Part shown: piece by piece, positions 1 through 10,472 of the stretch
Layout: each line of letters starts with the position of its first letter
Position numbering within the stretch: the stretch's first letter is position 1
NCBI RefSeq assembly: GCF_017168195.1
Contig: NZ_JADNYL010000002.1
Span: forward strand, 1 to 64,000
Direction: 5' to 3'
Length of the DNA stretch: 64,000 bases
Origin: Thalassotalea sp. G2M2-11
GTDB taxonomy: Bacteria; Pseudomonadota; Gammaproteobacteria; Enterobacterales; Alteromonadaceae
The notes under the pieces: generated by a model
Seen by the model: the letters and a program-made list of their open reading frames with translations, nothing else
Database searches by the model: none
Told to the model about the DNA's origin: nothing
Made by a program: the position numbers and the translations under genes

Positions 1-52
1 CTGAGTGCTTAAAAATAGTACAAAGATGGTCTTTTTACCAATATAAAAATGA

Positions 53-76
53 AAAAAGTCCGCTATACGGACTTTT
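53..76 (-). terminator. Rho-independent terminator downstream of pssA
   Basis: A 10-bp stem (AAAAAGTCCG / CGGACTTTTT) with loop CTATA lies 78 bp past the pssA stop, and a T-run follows on the minus strand. A second hairpin at 123-150 (GAACTAAAAT / ATTTTAGTTC, 8-nt loop) lies between the stop and this terminator. Nothing recognisable lies in positions 1-52. Confidence 0.75.
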
Positions 77-153
77 TCTTAAGTTAACCTTTCTTCCTAT
101 TATAAAAGGTTAAAGGCGGATGGAACTAAAATAGGTAAATATTTTAGTTCGCC

Positions 154-963
154 TTAATCAGACTCTTTATCAACCTTTGGTTTGCTATCAGTTTTAAACT
201 CAGCATCTTGATCATCACCTACAACATGTTCAAGCTTCAACTTTTTAACCGTCTTGATAGTAGTGACAGGACCAGAGGCCATATATAGAACAAAAATAGC
301 ACAGAGTAATTCAGCAGGGCTTGCAGCGACAATGACAAAAACTAAAACAATAAGTAACACTACAACAAAGTTTACTTTTCCTTTCCAGTCTACTTCTTTA
401 AAGCTGTTGTATCTAAAATTACTCACCATCAACAAGCCAGTAACAATTGTAATAATTCCCATGATCAAGCCATAGTCATGACCATTAAGCTGATACTCAG
501 TTCCCACCCAAACAATGCTGGCAATAACTCCAGCGGCCGCGGGGCTTGCCAATCCCTGAAAAAAACGTTTATCTGCTACACCAACCTGAGTATTAAACCT
601 CGCTAAACGTAATGCGGCACATGAGACAAAGATAAACGCAGCTAACCAACCAAATTTTCCCATGTCATCTAAAGCCCAATTATAAGCAACTAAGCCAGGC
701 GCAATACCAAAAGAGACCATATCAGCCATACTGTCATATTCAGCACCAAATTCACTTTGCGTATTAGTCATTCGTGCTACACGCCCATCTAAACCATCAA
801 AAATCATGGCCACAAAAATAGCAATGGCTGCATGTTCGAAATGGCCGTTCATAGAAGAGACAACAGCAAAAAAGCCTGAAAAAAGCCCCGCAGTAGTCAA
901 TAAGTTAGGTAATAAATAAATCCCTTTTGTAGGAACAGTAGATGATTTTTCTTTATTTGGCAT
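154..963 (-). CDS. pssA: CDP-diacylglycerol--serine O-phosphatidyltransferase
   Basis: This inner-membrane enzyme makes phosphatidylserine from CDP-diacylglycerol and L-serine, the committed step to phosphatidylethanolamine. The full CDP-alcohol phosphatidyltransferase signature D-x2-DG-x2-AR-x8-G-x3-D-x3-D is visible (DGLDGRVAR, then GAEYDSMAD). The N-terminal block GIYLLPNLLTTAGLFSGF is typical of the short gammaproteobacterial/Gram-positive-type PssA and unlike the E. coli peripheral enzyme. Several hydrophobic helices follow. I chose the ATG at 963; the frame is open to a GTG at 1026, but the extra 21 residues do not look like the family. The tail after the last helix is charged. It is transcribed leftward into the terminator at 53-76. 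Confidence 0.93.
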   Translation of the reverse strand: MPNKEKSSTVPTKGIYLLPNLLTTAGLFSGFFAVVSSMNGHFEHAAIAIFVAMIFDGLDGRVARMTNTQSEFGAEYDSMADMVSFGIAPGLVAYNWALDDMGKFGWLAAFIFVSCAALRLARFNTQVGVADKRFFQGLASPAAAGVIASIVWVGTEYQLNGHDYGLIMGIITIVTGLLMVSNFRYNSFKEVDWKGKVNFVVVLLIVLVFVIVAASPAELLCAIFVLYMASGPVTTIKTVKKLKLEHVVGDDQDAEFKTDSKPKVDKESD

Positions 964-1149
964 AAATATAACTAAATGTAATTGTTCAATTGGCGCTAAT
1001 CTATCATAGATAAATCCTGATGGCACACCTCTTGTGAGGCAAATTTCAGGAAATATGTGCTCAAAATTTGTAAACTTCCTACGGAGTTGTTATAAATTTA
1101 ATATCAACATGCTTAAAATGAATTTAAGCATTAATTGGCTGGACTGCTT

Positions 1150-1578
1150 ATGCAAAATTTAATTTCAAGAACATTTATTAGTGTATCGTTACTCTGTATT
1201 TCGGGAGTAAGCTTAGCAAACAATATCACTGTCTATCGCTGGGTTGATGAAAATAATGTCGTCCATTTTAGTCAAAACCAACCTGGTCACAATAACTATA
1301 CCGAATTAACCCTAGCTAACTTTGAAAAAAACAAACCAAAAATGGTGGCACAAAAGGTAAAAAGCGATCGCGTCAGCAATAAGCAAGCTAGCCCGCAAAG
1401 CCTAAACAGTGATTCGAATAAGTGTGAAGAAGCTAAAGCGAATGTTAAAACATTAAAAGCCTATGACAATATTCAGTACACAGATTCAACAGGTACTGTG
1501 CAAGTGTTGAGTGATTTAGAAAAATCACAACAACTTGAAATCAACGAGAAACACGTAGAAGTTTATTGCGCTCAATAA
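1150..1578 (+). CDS. Secreted DUF4124-domain protein
   Basis: The predicted protein of 142 residues has a signal peptide (hydrophobic segment ending near SLAN) followed by the DUF4124 pattern YRWVDENNVVHFSQ, a short beta module common in gammaproteobacterial envelope proteins. Two cysteines occur in the mature part. The ATG at 1150 is preferred over an in-frame TTG at 1135 because it starts just before the signal peptide. It converges on clpB. The function of DUF4124 proteins is unknown to me beyond a presumed periplasmic location. Confidence 0.8.
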   Translation: MQNLISRTFISVSLLCISGVSLANNITVYRWVDENNVVHFSQNQPGHNNYTELTLANFEKNKPKMVAQKVKSDRVSNKQASPQSLNSDSNKCEEAKANVKTLKAYDNIQYTDSTGTVQVLSDLEKSQQLEINEKHVEVYCAQ

Positions 1579-1586
1579 ACTTCTAC
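1555..1586. terminator. Hairpin over the stop codon between DUF4124 gene and clpB
   Basis: A perfect 13-bp inverted repeat (GTAGAAGTTTATT / AATAAACTTCTAC, 6-nt loop) spans the stop codon of the upstream gene. It sits in the 22-bp gap between two convergent genes, so it may end both transcripts. No T-run follows, hence the low confidence. Confidence 0.45.
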
Positions 1587-1600
1587 GCAGTCGATTAACT

Positions 1601-4180
1601 TTAACTATCGGTGCTAAAAACTAATTCATTGTTTTTAGCGTCTATGGTTATCACGGACCCTGAAGTAAACTCATTAGCAAGTATTTTATGTGCAAGTGGG
1701 TTTTCTATCCCCTGCTGAATAGCTCTTTTTAAAGGTCTTGCACCAAACAATGGATCAAATCCTGCCTGAGCAACCAAGGTAAGTGCCTCGTCTGTCACAA
1801 CAAGCTCAATATCTCGATCAACTAATCGTTTCGCTAATTCTTTGACTTGAATATCAGCGATAGATTTAATTTGTTCCGCTAGTAATGGATGGAAAACAAC
1901 CGATTCATCAACACGGTTAATAAATTCAGGTTTAAAGTGCTGCCCTAACTCCGCCATAACTTGTGTTTTCATTGCATCATAATGGCTGTCATCTCCAAAG
2001 CTCTGAATAATATCTGAGCCAATATTTGATGTCATGATCACCACAGTGTTTCTAAAATCGACGGTTCGCCCTTGTCCATCAGTCAAACGCCCATCATCGA
2101 GTACTTGCAATAAGATATTAAAAACATCAGGGTGCGCTTTTTCGATTTCGTCTAATAAGATAACAGAATAAGGCTTACGTCTTACGGCTTCTGTTAAGTA
2201 ACCACCTTCTTCATACCCCACATAACCAGGAGGCGCACCAACTAAGCGAGCAACAGAATGTTTCTCCATAAATTCTGACATATCTACTCGCACTAACGCT
2301 TCTTCTGTATCAAAAAGAAAACTTGCCAGAGCTTTAGTTAATTCAGTTTTACCAACCCCAGTTGGCCCTAAAAATAAGAAAGAGCCAATCGGCTGCTGCG
2401 GATCAGAAAGCCCAGCTCTCGAACGTCTGATCGCATTTGACACGGTTAATACCGCTTCAGATTGACCGATAACACGCTGATGTAATTCATCTTCCATGCG
2501 TAACAGTTTATTACGGTCTTCTTCTAACATTTTTGCTACAGGAATACCGGTAGCGCGACTAAGCACATCCGCGATTTCAACGTCAGTAACTTTGTTTCGT
2601 AACAAGCTCATTTCATCCATTTCCGCTTGCGTCGCTAAATCTAGCTGTTTCTCTAAATCAGGTATGCGACTGTATTGCAATTCAGCCATACGATTTAAAT
2701 CACCACTTCGTCTAGCAGCATCAAGCTCTATCCTTGCTTGTTCAAGATCTGTTTTAATTGCTTGTGTACCATGGATTGCCGCTTTCTCTGATGTCCAAAC
2801 CTCATCAAGTTCATCATACTGTTGTTGTAAAGCCGCTAATTGCTCGTTGATTAATGTTAAACGTTTAGTTGATGCATCATCGGTTTCATCTTCCATTGAT
2901 TTCTTTTCAAGCTTCAACTGAATAATTTTACGTTCCAGCTTATCTAGCTCTTCTGGTTTAGAGTCCATCTGCAAGCGAATACTTGAAGCCGATTCATCAA
3001 TCAAATCAATTGCCTTATCAGGCAACTGGCGATCACTGATATAACGATGGGATAAAGTGGCCGCTGCAACAATTGCCGGATCAGTAACTTCGACATTATG
3101 ATGTAACTCATAACGCTCTTTTAAGCCACGTAAAATTGCAATGGTATCTTCAACGCTAGGTTCATCAACAATCACTTTTTGGAAGCGTCTTTCTAGAGCT
3201 GCATCTTTTTCGATGTACTGGCGATACTCATCCAGCGTTGTTGCTCCCACACAGTGTAAATCCCCTCGAGCAAGTGCCGGCTTTAACATATTACCAGCAT
3301 CCATTGCACCATCCGTTTTACCTGCGCCCACCATAGTATGTAATTCATCAATGAATAAAATCACTTGCCCTTCTTCTTTAGCAAGTTCATTAAGTACCGC
3401 TTTTAAGCGCTCTTCAAATTCACCGCGATATTTAGCACCAGCCACAAGCGTTCCCATATCTAACGATAAGACTCGCTTATTCTTTAACCCTTCAGGGACT
3501 TCGTGATCAACGATCCGTTGCGCTAAACCTTCAACAATCGCTGTTTTACCAACCCCAGGCTGACCAATTAATACGGGATTATTTTTGGTACGGCGTTGCA
3601 ATACTTGGATGGTACGACGAATTTCATCATCTCGACCGATCACAGGGTCTAACTTCCCTTCTTCAGCACGCGCAGTAACATCAACAGTAAACTTATCTAA
3701 GGCTTGGCGAACATCCTCTGCATTTTGGTCATTGACATTTTGACCGCCTCGTACATGTTTTATCGCATCTTTAATTCTTGCTTCACTTGCCCCGAGTGAT
3801 TTTAATAATTGGCCTAACTTACCTTTATCCTCAAGCGCCGCTAAAACAAATATTTCTGACGAAATAAATTTATCGCCTTCTTTTTGCGCGTACTTATCAC
3901 AAAGATTAAGTAAATTACCTAAAGCATTTGACAGTTGTACTTCACCTCCGGTACCACTCACCTGAGCAAAGCTCTCAATTAATTGCTCAAGCTGACTACG
4001 CAATGAATAAATATCGATACCTGCACTTTTTAATAAAGGTAACGTACTGCCATTATTTTGGTTAAGTAATGCCAACATTAAATGTGCTGGCTCAATAAAT
4101 TGATGATCTTTACCTAATGCGATTGATTGTGCATCAGAAATAGCAACTTGAAAGGTTTGAGTAAAGCGATCTAAGCGCAT
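1601..4180 (-). CDS. clpB: ATP-dependent chaperone ClpB (Hsp100 disaggregase)
   Basis: This cytoplasmic hexameric AAA+ disaggregase works with DnaK to pull apart aggregated proteins after heat stress. At 859 residues it has the usual ClpB length. The order is N-domain (about 1-145), first AAA+ module with Walker A GQPGVGKT, coiled-coil middle domain rich in E/K/L (about 405-525), and second AAA+ module with Walker [10 protein letters not shown] and the pore-type GYVGYEEGG loop. The middle domain and absence of a ClpP-binding IGF loop separate it from ClpA. I chose the ATG at 4180 because AGGAG lies 9 bp upstream; the frame extends to 4201. A sigma-32-like promoter lies upstream. It follows pgeF and rluD on the same strand. 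Confidence 0.97.
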   Translation of the reverse strand: MRLDRFTQTFQVAISDAQSIALGKDHQFIEPAHLMLALLNQNNGSTLPLLKSAGIDIYSLRSQLEQLIESFAQVSGTGGEVQLSNALGNLLNLCDKYAQKEGDKFISSEIFVLAALEDKGKLGQLLKSLGASEARIKDAIKHVRGGQNVNDQNAEDVRQALDKFTVDVTARAEEGKLDPVIGRDDEIRRTIQVLQRRTKNNPVLIGQPGVGKTAIVEGLAQRIVDHEVPEGLKNKRVLSLDMGTLVAGAKYRGEFEERLKAVLNELAKEEGQVILFIDELHTMVGAGKTDGAMDAGNMLKPALARGDLHCVGATTLDEYRQYIEKDAALERRFQKVIVDEPSVEDTIAILRGLKERYELHHNVEVTDPAIVAAATLSHRYISDRQLPDKAIDLIDESASSIRLQMDSKPEELDKLERKIIQLKLEKKSMEDETDDASTKRLTLINEQLAALQQQYDELDEVWTSEKAAIHGTQAIKTDLEQARIELDAARRSGDLNRMAELQYSRIPDLEKQLDLATQAEMDEMSLLRNKVTDVEIADVLSRATGIPVAKMLEEDRNKLLRMEDELHQRVIGQSEAVLTVSNAIRRSRAGLSDPQQPIGSFLFLGPTGVGKTELTKALASFLFDTEEALVRVDMSEFMEKHSVARLVGAPPGYVGYEEGGYLTEAVRRKPYSVILLDEIEKAHPDVFNILLQVLDDGRLTDGQGRTVDFRNTVVIMTSNIGSDIIQSFGDDSHYDAMKTQVMAELGQHFKPEFINRVDESVVFHPLLAEQIKSIADIQVKELAKRLVDRDIELVVTDEALTLVAQAGFDPLFGARPLKRAIQQGIENPLAHKILANEFTSGSVITIDAKNNELVFSTDS

Positions 4181-4233
4181 AAGTTTTTCTCCTACTGCCA
4201 TATTACTGGGCTTACGATTAATCTTAATATAAA

Positions 4234-4260
4234 CCTATGGGCATTAAGAAAAAAATCAAG
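4234..4260 (-). promoter_or_regulatory. Sigma-32-like heat-shock promoter of clpB
   Basis: Reading the minus strand, CTTGATT (4260-4254) is followed after 12 bp by CCCATAGG (4241-4234). The sigma-32 consensus is CTTGAAA, a spacer of about 12-17 bp, and CCCCAT. It lies about 55 bp before the clpB start codon, as expected for a heat-shock gene. Confidence 0.65.
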
Positions 4261-4268
4261 CAACTACC

Positions 4269-4302
4269 AGACAAATACTTGATGAGCATCAAGTATTTGT
4301 CT
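4269..4302. terminator. Hairpin between pgeF and clpB
   Basis: A perfect 15-bp inverted repeat with a GAGC loop lies just after the pgeF stop and just before the clpB promoter. It is very stable but lacks an immediate T-run, so it could stop or stabilise the rluD-pgeF transcript. Confidence 0.5.
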
Positions 4303-4316
4303 AACACTCACGGATC

Positions 4317-5078
4317 TCATTTTATGCAAATAATTGACGCCATACGCCCTGTTTGCTGATGCTTACGATAGGAATAATAACGCTCAGTGTTAGAATAAGT
4401 GCAATGATGACCATTAATTACCTGCTCGACACCTTGTTGCTTTAACATGATTGATGCAATTGCCACTAAATCAGCTAACCACTTATCATCTTTGCTCGCA
4501 ATAAAGCATGATTCAAACTTTGCAGATAACGTGAGAAATGCTTGCTTAACCTCATTACCCACTTCAAATGCGGTGTTACCAATACAAGGTCCTAACCAAG
4601 CGATTATTTGGGTACTATCGCTACTCATTTTATCAAGGGTTTGAGCAATAATATTACCGGCTAATGGACGCCAACCACCATGTATGGCCGCGATTTCGGT
4701 ACCAGCTTGATTAGTGAGTAAAATAGGTAAGCAATCCGCCGTCATTATCGCCAGTGCTAAACGAGGTGTTTGTGTCACGACAGCATCGGCAATAATTGCT
4801 TGCTGATGATGAGCGTTAATCACGGCAACATTTGTACCGTGGATTTGCTCTAACCATTGAATTTTAGCATATTGAGGGAAACAGGATAGTAACTGCTGAC
4901 GATTACTTTCAACTTGCTTTTTATCATCACCAACATGTAAACCAAGGTTAAATGAGTGAAATGGTGGCGTATTTGAAATAGATTTTGCTAATGCTAAACG
5001 AGTAGTCTGAATCGCCTGAATATTTTTAACAGGCAATTCAACATGATCAAAAGCATTATTGAAACTAGAGTTGCTCAT
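4317..5078 (-). CDS. pgeF: Peptidoglycan editing factor PgeF (YfiH, laccase-domain family)
   Basis: This member of the YfiH/LACC1 family, whose E. coli member prevents misincorporation of L-Ser into peptidoglycan, carries the conserved metal-site blocks TADCLPIL, IHGGWRPLAGNI and GPCIGNTAFEVG. Homologues also show purine nucleoside phosphorylase and polyphenol oxidase activity. The start is uncertain: the ATG at 5078 overlaps the rluD stop by 14 bp, while the frame opens to an ATG at 5105. The shorter form matches family length better. Translational coupling to rluD is likely, as in E. coli. Confidence 0.9.
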   Translation of the reverse strand: MSNSSFNNAFDHVELPVKNIQAIQTTRLALAKSISNTPPFHSFNLGLHVGDDKKQVESNRQQLLSCFPQYAKIQWLEQIHGTNVAVINAHHQQAIIADAVVTQTPRLALAIMTADCLPILLTNQAGTEIAAIHGGWRPLAGNIIAQTLDKMSSDSTQIIAWLGPCIGNTAFEVGNEVKQAFLTLSAKFESCFIASKDDKWLADLVAIASIMLKQQGVEQVINGHHCTYSNTERYYSYRKHQQTGRMASIICIK

Positions 5079-6033
5079 TAAGTTCAGTGTCTTCGCGTAA
5101 GACATTGGTTAACTTCACCATGTCCTCTGGTACATCTGCATACCATGTCATTTCTTCTCCAGTGATAGGGTGAAATAACGATAACATAGCAGCGTGCAAC
5201 GCTTGGCGTTTAAAACTTTTTAACAACTCTCTTAATTCTGGTGTGGCATTTTTTGGTGGTCGTGGACGCCCACCATAAACAGGATCACCAACTAAAGGAT
5301 GGGTAATATGCGCCATATGCACACGAATTTGGTGCGTTCGGCCTGTTTCTAGTCGTAAACGTAGTCGAGTATGCAGTCTAAATTTTTCCATCACTCGATA
5401 ATGTGTAACCGATGGCCTGCCTGACATAGTGACCGCCATATGTGTGCGCTTTGTTGCATGGCGCCCTATGGGCTCATCAACGATCCCACCAGCTGTCATC
5501 ACGCCATTGGCAATAGCTTCATATTCACGGGTGATCTCTCTTGCCTGTAATGATTCAACCAAATGCGTTTGTGCCGCAATGGTTTTAGCCACTACCATTA
5601 ATCCGGTAGTGTCTTTATCTAATCGATGTACGATGCCGGCTCTTGGTACCACGGCAACTTCGGGGCAATGATGTAATAAAGCATTTAAAACGGTGCCATC
5701 GGGGTTACCAGCACCAGGATGAACAACTAAGCCCGCAGGTTTATTGATCACTAGAATGTCGTCGTCTTCATAGACAATATTTAACGGAATGTTTTGTGGC
5801 TCAAAGCGCTCTTCGGCTTCAACCTCTGTTTCAATCACGATGCTTTCGCCACCGTACATTTTTTCACGTGCTTTGGTAAGTACATGACCATTAACCTTAA
5901 CATGACCAGCAAGGATCCACTCTTTTAATCTCGAACGCGAATATTCAGGGAACATTTGCGCCAAAGTTTGGTCGAATCGCTTACCTAAACAGGTTTCAGG
6001 GACTATATCTTTGTGTTGAATAATTTCAGCCAT
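5065..6033 (-). CDS. rluD: 23S rRNA pseudouridine(1911/1915/1917) synthase RluD
   Basis: It isomerises three uridines in helix 69 of 23S rRNA. An S4 RNA-binding domain (about residues 15-75; RSRLKEWILAGHVKVNG) precedes the RluA-type catalytic domain with the active-site Asp in GIVHRLDKDTTGLMVVAKT. The later RTHQIRVHMAHITHPLVGD block is also family-typical. The neighbours bamD (divergent) and pgeF/clpB (downstream) match the E. coli order. The ATG at 6033 is chosen over an in-frame TTG at 6048; a GAGA-type ribosome site precedes it. Confidence 0.95.
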   Translation of the reverse strand: MAEIIQHKDIVPETCLGKRFDQTLAQMFPEYSRSRLKEWILAGHVKVNGHVLTKAREKMYGGESIVIETEVEAEERFEPQNIPLNIVYEDDDILVINKPAGLVVHPGAGNPDGTVLNALLHHCPEVAVVPRAGIVHRLDKDTTGLMVVAKTIAAQTHLVESLQAREITREYEAIANGVMTAGGIVDEPIGRHATKRTHMAVTMSGRPSVTHYRVMEKFRLHTRLRLRLETGRTHQIRVHMAHITHPLVGDPVYGGRPRPPKNATPELRELLKSFKRQALHAAMLSLFHPITGEEMTWYADVPEDMVKLTNVLREDTELNEQL

Positions 6034-6186
6034 TAAATTCTCTATCAATTAGCACTGTGCAAGGTTAGTTTGCTAGGTTAGAATGCCTGTGCTTATTTTA
6101 CCTGTTTGATAAACCAATTACATTAAGTAAATAAAACAAGTAAACAATTTATTTTTAACGAGTATAACGTAGTGATATCAAAGTCT

Positions 6187-6951
6187 ATGGACAAACTGAC
6201 AATTAAAACTTTATTTTTAGCACTTATCTTAACTATTGTAGGTTGCTCGTCATCAGACGATACCGAAGTTGACAAAGTACCAGATAAATCAGCTCAAGCA
6301 TTATTTACCGACGCTCGCGAAGCATTAGATAGTGGCTTATATAAAAAAGCGATCCAAATTCTATCCGCAATTGATTCTCGCTTTCCTTACGGACCTATTT
6401 CTCATCAAGTACAATTAGATTTGATCTACAGTTACTATAAAAGTGGTGATTCAGCCCAAGGTATTGCACTCGCCGATCGCTTTTTACGCTTGAACCCAAA
6501 CCATGCCAATATTGACTATGTTTATTACATGCGCGCATTAATGAACATTTCAACCGAAGAAAACCTTTTTCAAGACTTAGCGGGCATTGACCGCTCGGAT
6601 CGTGATCCAACAGCTTCTCGTGAAGCATTTAATGACTTAAAAACCATCATTAATGAATATCCTCAAAGTAAATACGCAGCAGATGCTAGAAAACGTATGT
6701 TAGATATAAAATCACGTTTAGCAAAATATGAGCTTGCTGTTGCACGTTTTTACCTTAAGCGCGAAGCATATGCTTCTGCAGCTAACCGTGGTCGTTACAT
6801 CGTCAAATATTACAACCCTAGCCTAGAGGTTGAACAAGCACTTGAAATAATGATCGAATGCTACGATAAAATGGGATTAGATGATTTAAAAAGTAATGCA
6901 ATGCAAGTATTAGCAGCGAATTACCCAAATAACCGATTAGTTGGCGGCTAA
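6187..6951 (+). CDS. bamD: Outer membrane assembly lipoprotein BamD
   Basis: BamD is the essential lipoprotein of the BAM complex that folds beta-barrel proteins into the outer membrane. A lipoprotein signal with lipobox IVGC is followed by five TPR-like repeats. Blocks such as QVQLDLIYSYYKSGD, FLRLNPNHANIDYVYYMR and GIDRSDRDP match BamD of other gammaproteobacteria. Length is about 254 residues. Neither the ATG at 6187 nor the in-frame GTG at 6172 has a clear Shine-Dalgarno. It is divergent from rluD, as in E. coli, and ends at a strong terminator. Confidence 0.95.
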   Translation: MDKLTIKTLFLALILTIVGCSSSDDTEVDKVPDKSAQALFTDAREALDSGLYKKAIQILSAIDSRFPYGPISHQVQLDLIYSYYKSGDSAQGIALADRFLRLNPNHANIDYVYYMRALMNISTEENLFQDLAGIDRSDRDPTASREAFNDLKTIINEYPQSKYAADARKRMLDIKSRLAKYELAVARFYLKREAYASAANRGRYIVKYYNPSLEVEQALEIMIECYDKMGLDDLKSNAMQVLAANYPNNRLVGG

Positions 6952-7002
6952 ACCTAGTTGATAAAACTCTATTGTTTGTAGCTTCTACCAGTTATGGTTC
7001 AT

Positions 7003-7034
7003 AAAAAAGGAAAAACTCATGTTTTTCCTTTTTT
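7003..7034 (+). terminator. Terminator after bamD
   Basis: A 14-bp A/T-rich stem (AAAAAAGGAAAAAC / GTTTTTCCTTTTTT) with loop TCAT ends in a T-run. Confidence 0.85.
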
Positions 7035-7128
7035 ATTGAACATCTAAAATATTGTCACAGGATCTAAATTTTAATTACATTTGCTATAGTTAAGCTTAAT
7101 TAAACTAAACGTTTTACTTTGAGCTATT

Positions 7129-7920
7129 ATGCCTTTGTTATTAATAAAGCTATTATTACTATTCGTTGTATCTTGTCCTATTAATGCGAATGCGAATATA
7201 ACGTCCAACGACAGCTCAACAAACCAAGCAAAAACAATTCTGACAGTCGCCATTTCTGAAGATGGTTACTACCCGTTTTACACCAAAGAAAGTAACATTA
7301 TTTCCGGATTCTCAATTGATGTTATTCGCTATATGGAAGCCCATTCAAAATATGATTTTGAGTTTGTTTTCTTACCATGGCCTAGAGCACTTAAATTTGT
7401 TGAACAAGGTAAAGTAGATATCATTCTGACATTATTTAAAACAGATATTAGGGAAGGTATTTATCACTTTATTGAGCCAGCCTACGCAAATGAAATTAAT
7501 CAACTGTTTACCCTAACCGACAACAAAATTAATTTTAGCGGCCAACTCACACAGTTAGCTCCATATACAATAGGTATGTTAAGGGAATATTCATACGGAA
7601 AAACATTTGATCAAGCACAGTATTTAAATAAACTTCCAGTATTAACTGAAGGAATATTACTAAAGCTGTTACTTGGTAAACGCATAGATATGTTGATCGG
7701 AAATCCGTTTCTGTTTAATCGAATCTTGGAAGAAAGAAAAATAAAGGATCGAGTAATAGGTATTAAGCCCTATGTCGCTACCACTCCTGTCTACATGGCT
7801 ATCACTCGAAATAGAGCAGATTCAAATGAACTTAAACAAACATTAAGTCAACTCATTCAACGGCTAAAACAATCGGATGACTACCATAAACTACTTAGTC
7901 AATATAAACTTAACTTTTAA
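7129..7920 (+). CDS. Orphan periplasmic solute-binding protein (SBP_bac_3-like)
   Basis: The 263-residue protein has a signal peptide (cleavage near ANA/NIT) and the two-lobed type-3 solute-binding fold seen in amino-acid ABC receptors: AISEDGYYPFYTKE, FSIDVIRYMEAHSKYDFEFVFLPWPRA split across the first lobe, and GKVDIILTLFKTDIR. No permease or ATPase gene lies nearby, so it is not part of a local transporter operon. Such lone proteins are frequent in Alteromonadales and may act as sensors or have lost transport function. The ligand is unknown. A related orphan lies at 21983-22744. Confidence 0.75.
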   Translation: MPLLLIKLLLLFVVSCPINANANITSNDSSTNQAKTILTVAISEDGYYPFYTKESNIISGFSIDVIRYMEAHSKYDFEFVFLPWPRALKFVEQGKVDIILTLFKTDIREGIYHFIEPAYANEINQLFTLTDNKINFSGQLTQLAPYTIGMLREYSYGKTFDQAQYLNKLPVLTEGILLKLLLGKRIDMLIGNPFLFNRILEERKIKDRVIGIKPYVATTPVYMAITRNRADSNELKQTLSQLIQRLKQSDDYHKLLSQYKLNF

Positions 7921-7953
7921 TAAACAACTATTAATTTGATAACATTGAGAATG

Positions 7954-7983
7954 AAAAAACCAGTGGCAAGCCACTGGTTTTTT
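7954..7983. terminator. Bidirectional terminator between binding protein gene and pnp
   Basis: A 14-bp stem AAAAAACCAGTGGC / GCCACTGGTTTTTT with a 2-nt AA apex has T-runs on both strands and lies between convergent genes. Confidence 0.9.
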
Positions 7984-8010
7984 TACGATTTACTGAAAGT
8001 AATAACTTAG

Positions 8011-10137
8011 TTATTCAGCATCATCCGTTTTTGCAGCAGTCTCTTCAGCAGGTTTTTCAACCGCTTCTTTCATGCTTAAACGTACACGGCCTTGACGATC
8101 AACTTCTAATACTTTCACTGTCACTTCTTGACCTTCAGAAAGCACATCGCTTACCGCATTAACACGCTCATCTGAAATTTGTGAAATATGAACTAAACCA
8201 TCTTTACCTGGCAGTACGTTAACGAAAGCACCAAAATCAACGATGCGAACCACTTTACCTTGGTAAACTGTGCCCACTTCAATTTCAGCAGTTAACGCTT
8301 TAATACGATTGATTGCATCTTCAGCTTGTAAGCCATCAGTTGCAGCAATTTTCACCGTACCATCATCTTCAATTTCAATGGTGGTACCGGTTTCTTCAGT
8401 AAGCTGACGAATCGTTGCACCACCTTTACCAATGACATCACGGATTTTATCAGCGTTAATTTTTAACGTATGAATACGTGGCGCAAATTGAGAAATATCA
8501 TCACGTGCTGAATTAATCGCTGAATCCATTACAGATAAAATATGAGTACGTGCAGCTTTTGCTTGGTTTAACGCAATTTGCATAATCTCTTGCGTAATAC
8601 CTTCAATTTTAATGTCCATTTGTAGCGCTGTAATACCTTCGGTAGTACCTGCAACTTTAAAGTCCATATCACCTAAGTGATCTTCGTCACCTAAAATATC
8701 AGAAAGTACGACAAAGTCATCGCCTTCTTTCACTAAGCCCATTGCAATACCCGCAACTGAAGACTTAATAGGTACACCAGCATCCATTAATGCTAATGAC
8801 GTACCACAAACAGATGCCATTGAAGACGAACCGTTTGATTCCGTGATTTCAGAAACCACACGCACTGCATATGGGAATTCTTCAGCAGATGGCATAACCG
8901 CTAAAATACCACGCTTAGCTAAACGACCATGGCCAATCTCACGACGCTTTGGAGAACCAACAAAACCTGTTTCACCAACACAGTATGGAGGGAAGTTATA
9001 GTGCAACATAAAGTTGTCTGTTTTTTCACCCATAATAGTATCTAAACGCTGAGCATCACGCTGTGTGCCCAATGTTGCCGTTACTAACGCCTGTGTTTCA
9101 CCACGTGTAAATACCGCAGAACCATGTGTTCTTGGTAAAACACCCGTCATGACGTCTAGTGCACGGATCATTTCAGGATCACGACCATCAATACGAGGTG
9201 AACCTTGTGTAATACGACCACGAACAACTTGTTTCTCTAGGTCATGAAATAAATCTTTCGCTTCTTGTACGTTAAGCTCTGCATCAGCTTCTTCTAACTG
9301 TGCAACAACTGCGTTACGAATTTCAGCAACTTTTTCATAACGTGCTGCTTTTTCAGTAATTTGATAAGCTTCATTTACTTGCGCTGTTGCTAATTCAGCA
9401 ATTTTTGCTGTTAAATCAGCATTTTTCTCAGGTGCAGTCCAATTCCATGATGGCGTTGCAACTTCTGCAGCAAATTCATTAATGGCAGTAACCGCTGTTT
9501 GCATTTGCTCGTGACCGTATACAACAGCACCAAGCATTACTTCTTCTGATAAAATGTCAGCTTCTGATTCAACCATCAATACCGCAGATTCAGTACCCGA
9601 AACCACTAAGTCTAATTGTGATGTTTCTAATTCAGATTGTAACGGGTTAAGTATATATTTACCGTCAGCATAACCAACACGAGCAGCACCAACAGGACCA
9701 TTAAATGGTGCGCCTGAAATAGCTAATGCCGCAGACGTACCTAACAAAGAGATAATGTCAGGTGAAATTTCTGGGTTAGCAGAAACTACAGTGATAATAA
9801 CTTGAACTTCGTTGGTAAATCCTTCAGGGAATAACGGACGAATTGGACGGTCAATTAATCGTGCAATTAACGTTTCTTCTTCAGAAGGGCGACCTTCACG
9901 CTTAAAGAAGCCACCAGGTATTTTACCCGCTGCGTAAGTACGCTCTTGATAATTTACCGTTAACGGGAAAAAGTCTTGACCTTCTACCGCTTCTTTTTTA
10001 GCGACAACTGAGACTAATACTGACGTATCGTCCATGCTAGCCATAACAGCTGCGGTTGCTTGACGTGCAATCGCACCGGTTTCTAAAGTTACGGTATGTT
10101 GACCGAACTTAAATGATTTTGTTACTGGATTGAACAT
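8011..10137 (-). CDS. pnp: Polyribonucleotide nucleotidyltransferase (PNPase)
   Basis: PNPase degrades RNA 3' to 5' with phosphate and is the exonuclease of the degradosome. The 708 residues contain two RNase PH modules, the second with the catalytic block [16 protein letters not shown], then a KH domain ([20 protein letters not shown]) and an S1 domain ([20 protein letters not shown]). Length is normal. AAGGAA precedes the ATG. In most gammaproteobacteria pnp follows rpsO; here no S15 gene is present, and the next gene upstream is a divergent radical-SAM gene. The leader carries a long hairpin, consistent with RNase III/PNPase autoregulation. Confidence 0.97.
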   Translation of the reverse strand: MFNPVTKSFKFGQHTVTLETGAIARQATAAVMASMDDTSVLVSVVAKKEAVEGQDFFPLTVNYQERTYAAGKIPGGFFKREGRPSEEETLIARLIDRPIRPLFPEGFTNEVQVIITVVSANPEISPDIISLLGTSAALAISGAPFNGPVGAARVGYADGKYILNPLQSELETSQLDLVVSGTESAVLMVESEADILSEEVMLGAVVYGHEQMQTAVTAINEFAAEVATPSWNWTAPEKNADLTAKIAELATAQVNEAYQITEKAARYEKVAEIRNAVVAQLEEADAELNVQEAKDLFHDLEKQVVRGRITQGSPRIDGRDPEMIRALDVMTGVLPRTHGSAVFTRGETQALVTATLGTQRDAQRLDTIMGEKTDNFMLHYNFPPYCVGETGFVGSPKRREIGHGRLAKRGILAVMPSAEEFPYAVRVVSEITESNGSSSMASVCGTSLALMDAGVPIKSSVAGIAMGLVKEGDDFVVLSDILGDEDHLGDMDFKVAGTTEGITALQMDIKIEGITQEIMQIALNQAKAARTHILSVMDSAINSARDDISQFAPRIHTLKINADKIRDVIGKGGATIRQLTEETGTTIEIEDDGTVKIAATDGLQAEDAINRIKALTAEIEVGTVYQGKVVRIVDFGAFVNVLPGKDGLVHISQISDERVNAVSDVLSEGQEVTVKVLEVDRQGRVRLSMKEAVEKPAEETAAKTDDAE

Positions 10138-10171
10138 TAATTCTGTTCCTTACTTATTAAATTTTACTCTA

Positions 10172-10267
10172 TCCAATCTGTACAATTATTTGCTTACTTT
10201 TATTTAACTAATTGAATTTGAACGCTTAAACTTATCAAATAATAAACAAATAATTATACAGTTTGGA
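10172..10267 (-). promoter_or_regulatory. Long hairpin in the pnp leader (candidate RNase III site)
   Basis: Positions 10172-10192 pair with 10247-10267: 19 of 21 bases are complementary, separated by 54 nt. The hairpin lies 35 bp upstream of the pnp start codon on the transcribed strand. In E. coli an RNase III-cut stem-loop in the pnp leader mediates PNPase autoregulation; position and shape match, but the function here is inferred. Confidence 0.7.
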
Positions 10268-10472
10268 CTATTTACGTTGACTGCCACAAGGCAGCAGGCA
10301 CATTATACTGTCCCATTAAGTTATTACTAGGGGGAGTGCTAATAAAAGCCGGTAATTAAGGCAAAGTTTTTTCATATTTCCTTTTCAGTCGGTTTTTACT
10401 GTTTAATTTAGCGATGAGATAAGCTAACTTGCTATAACTAAGAATCGTCATAGAAGTACAAGAGTCTCATAA

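Noticed and set aside
2496-2921. Open frames opposite clpB, putA, pnp and gcvP
   Set aside because: They lie antisense to strongly conserved coding sequence, lack ribosome sites and have low-complexity Ser-rich translations typical of shadow frames.
10138-10472. rpsO gene upstream of pnp
   Set aside because: No frame encodes an S15-like protein here.
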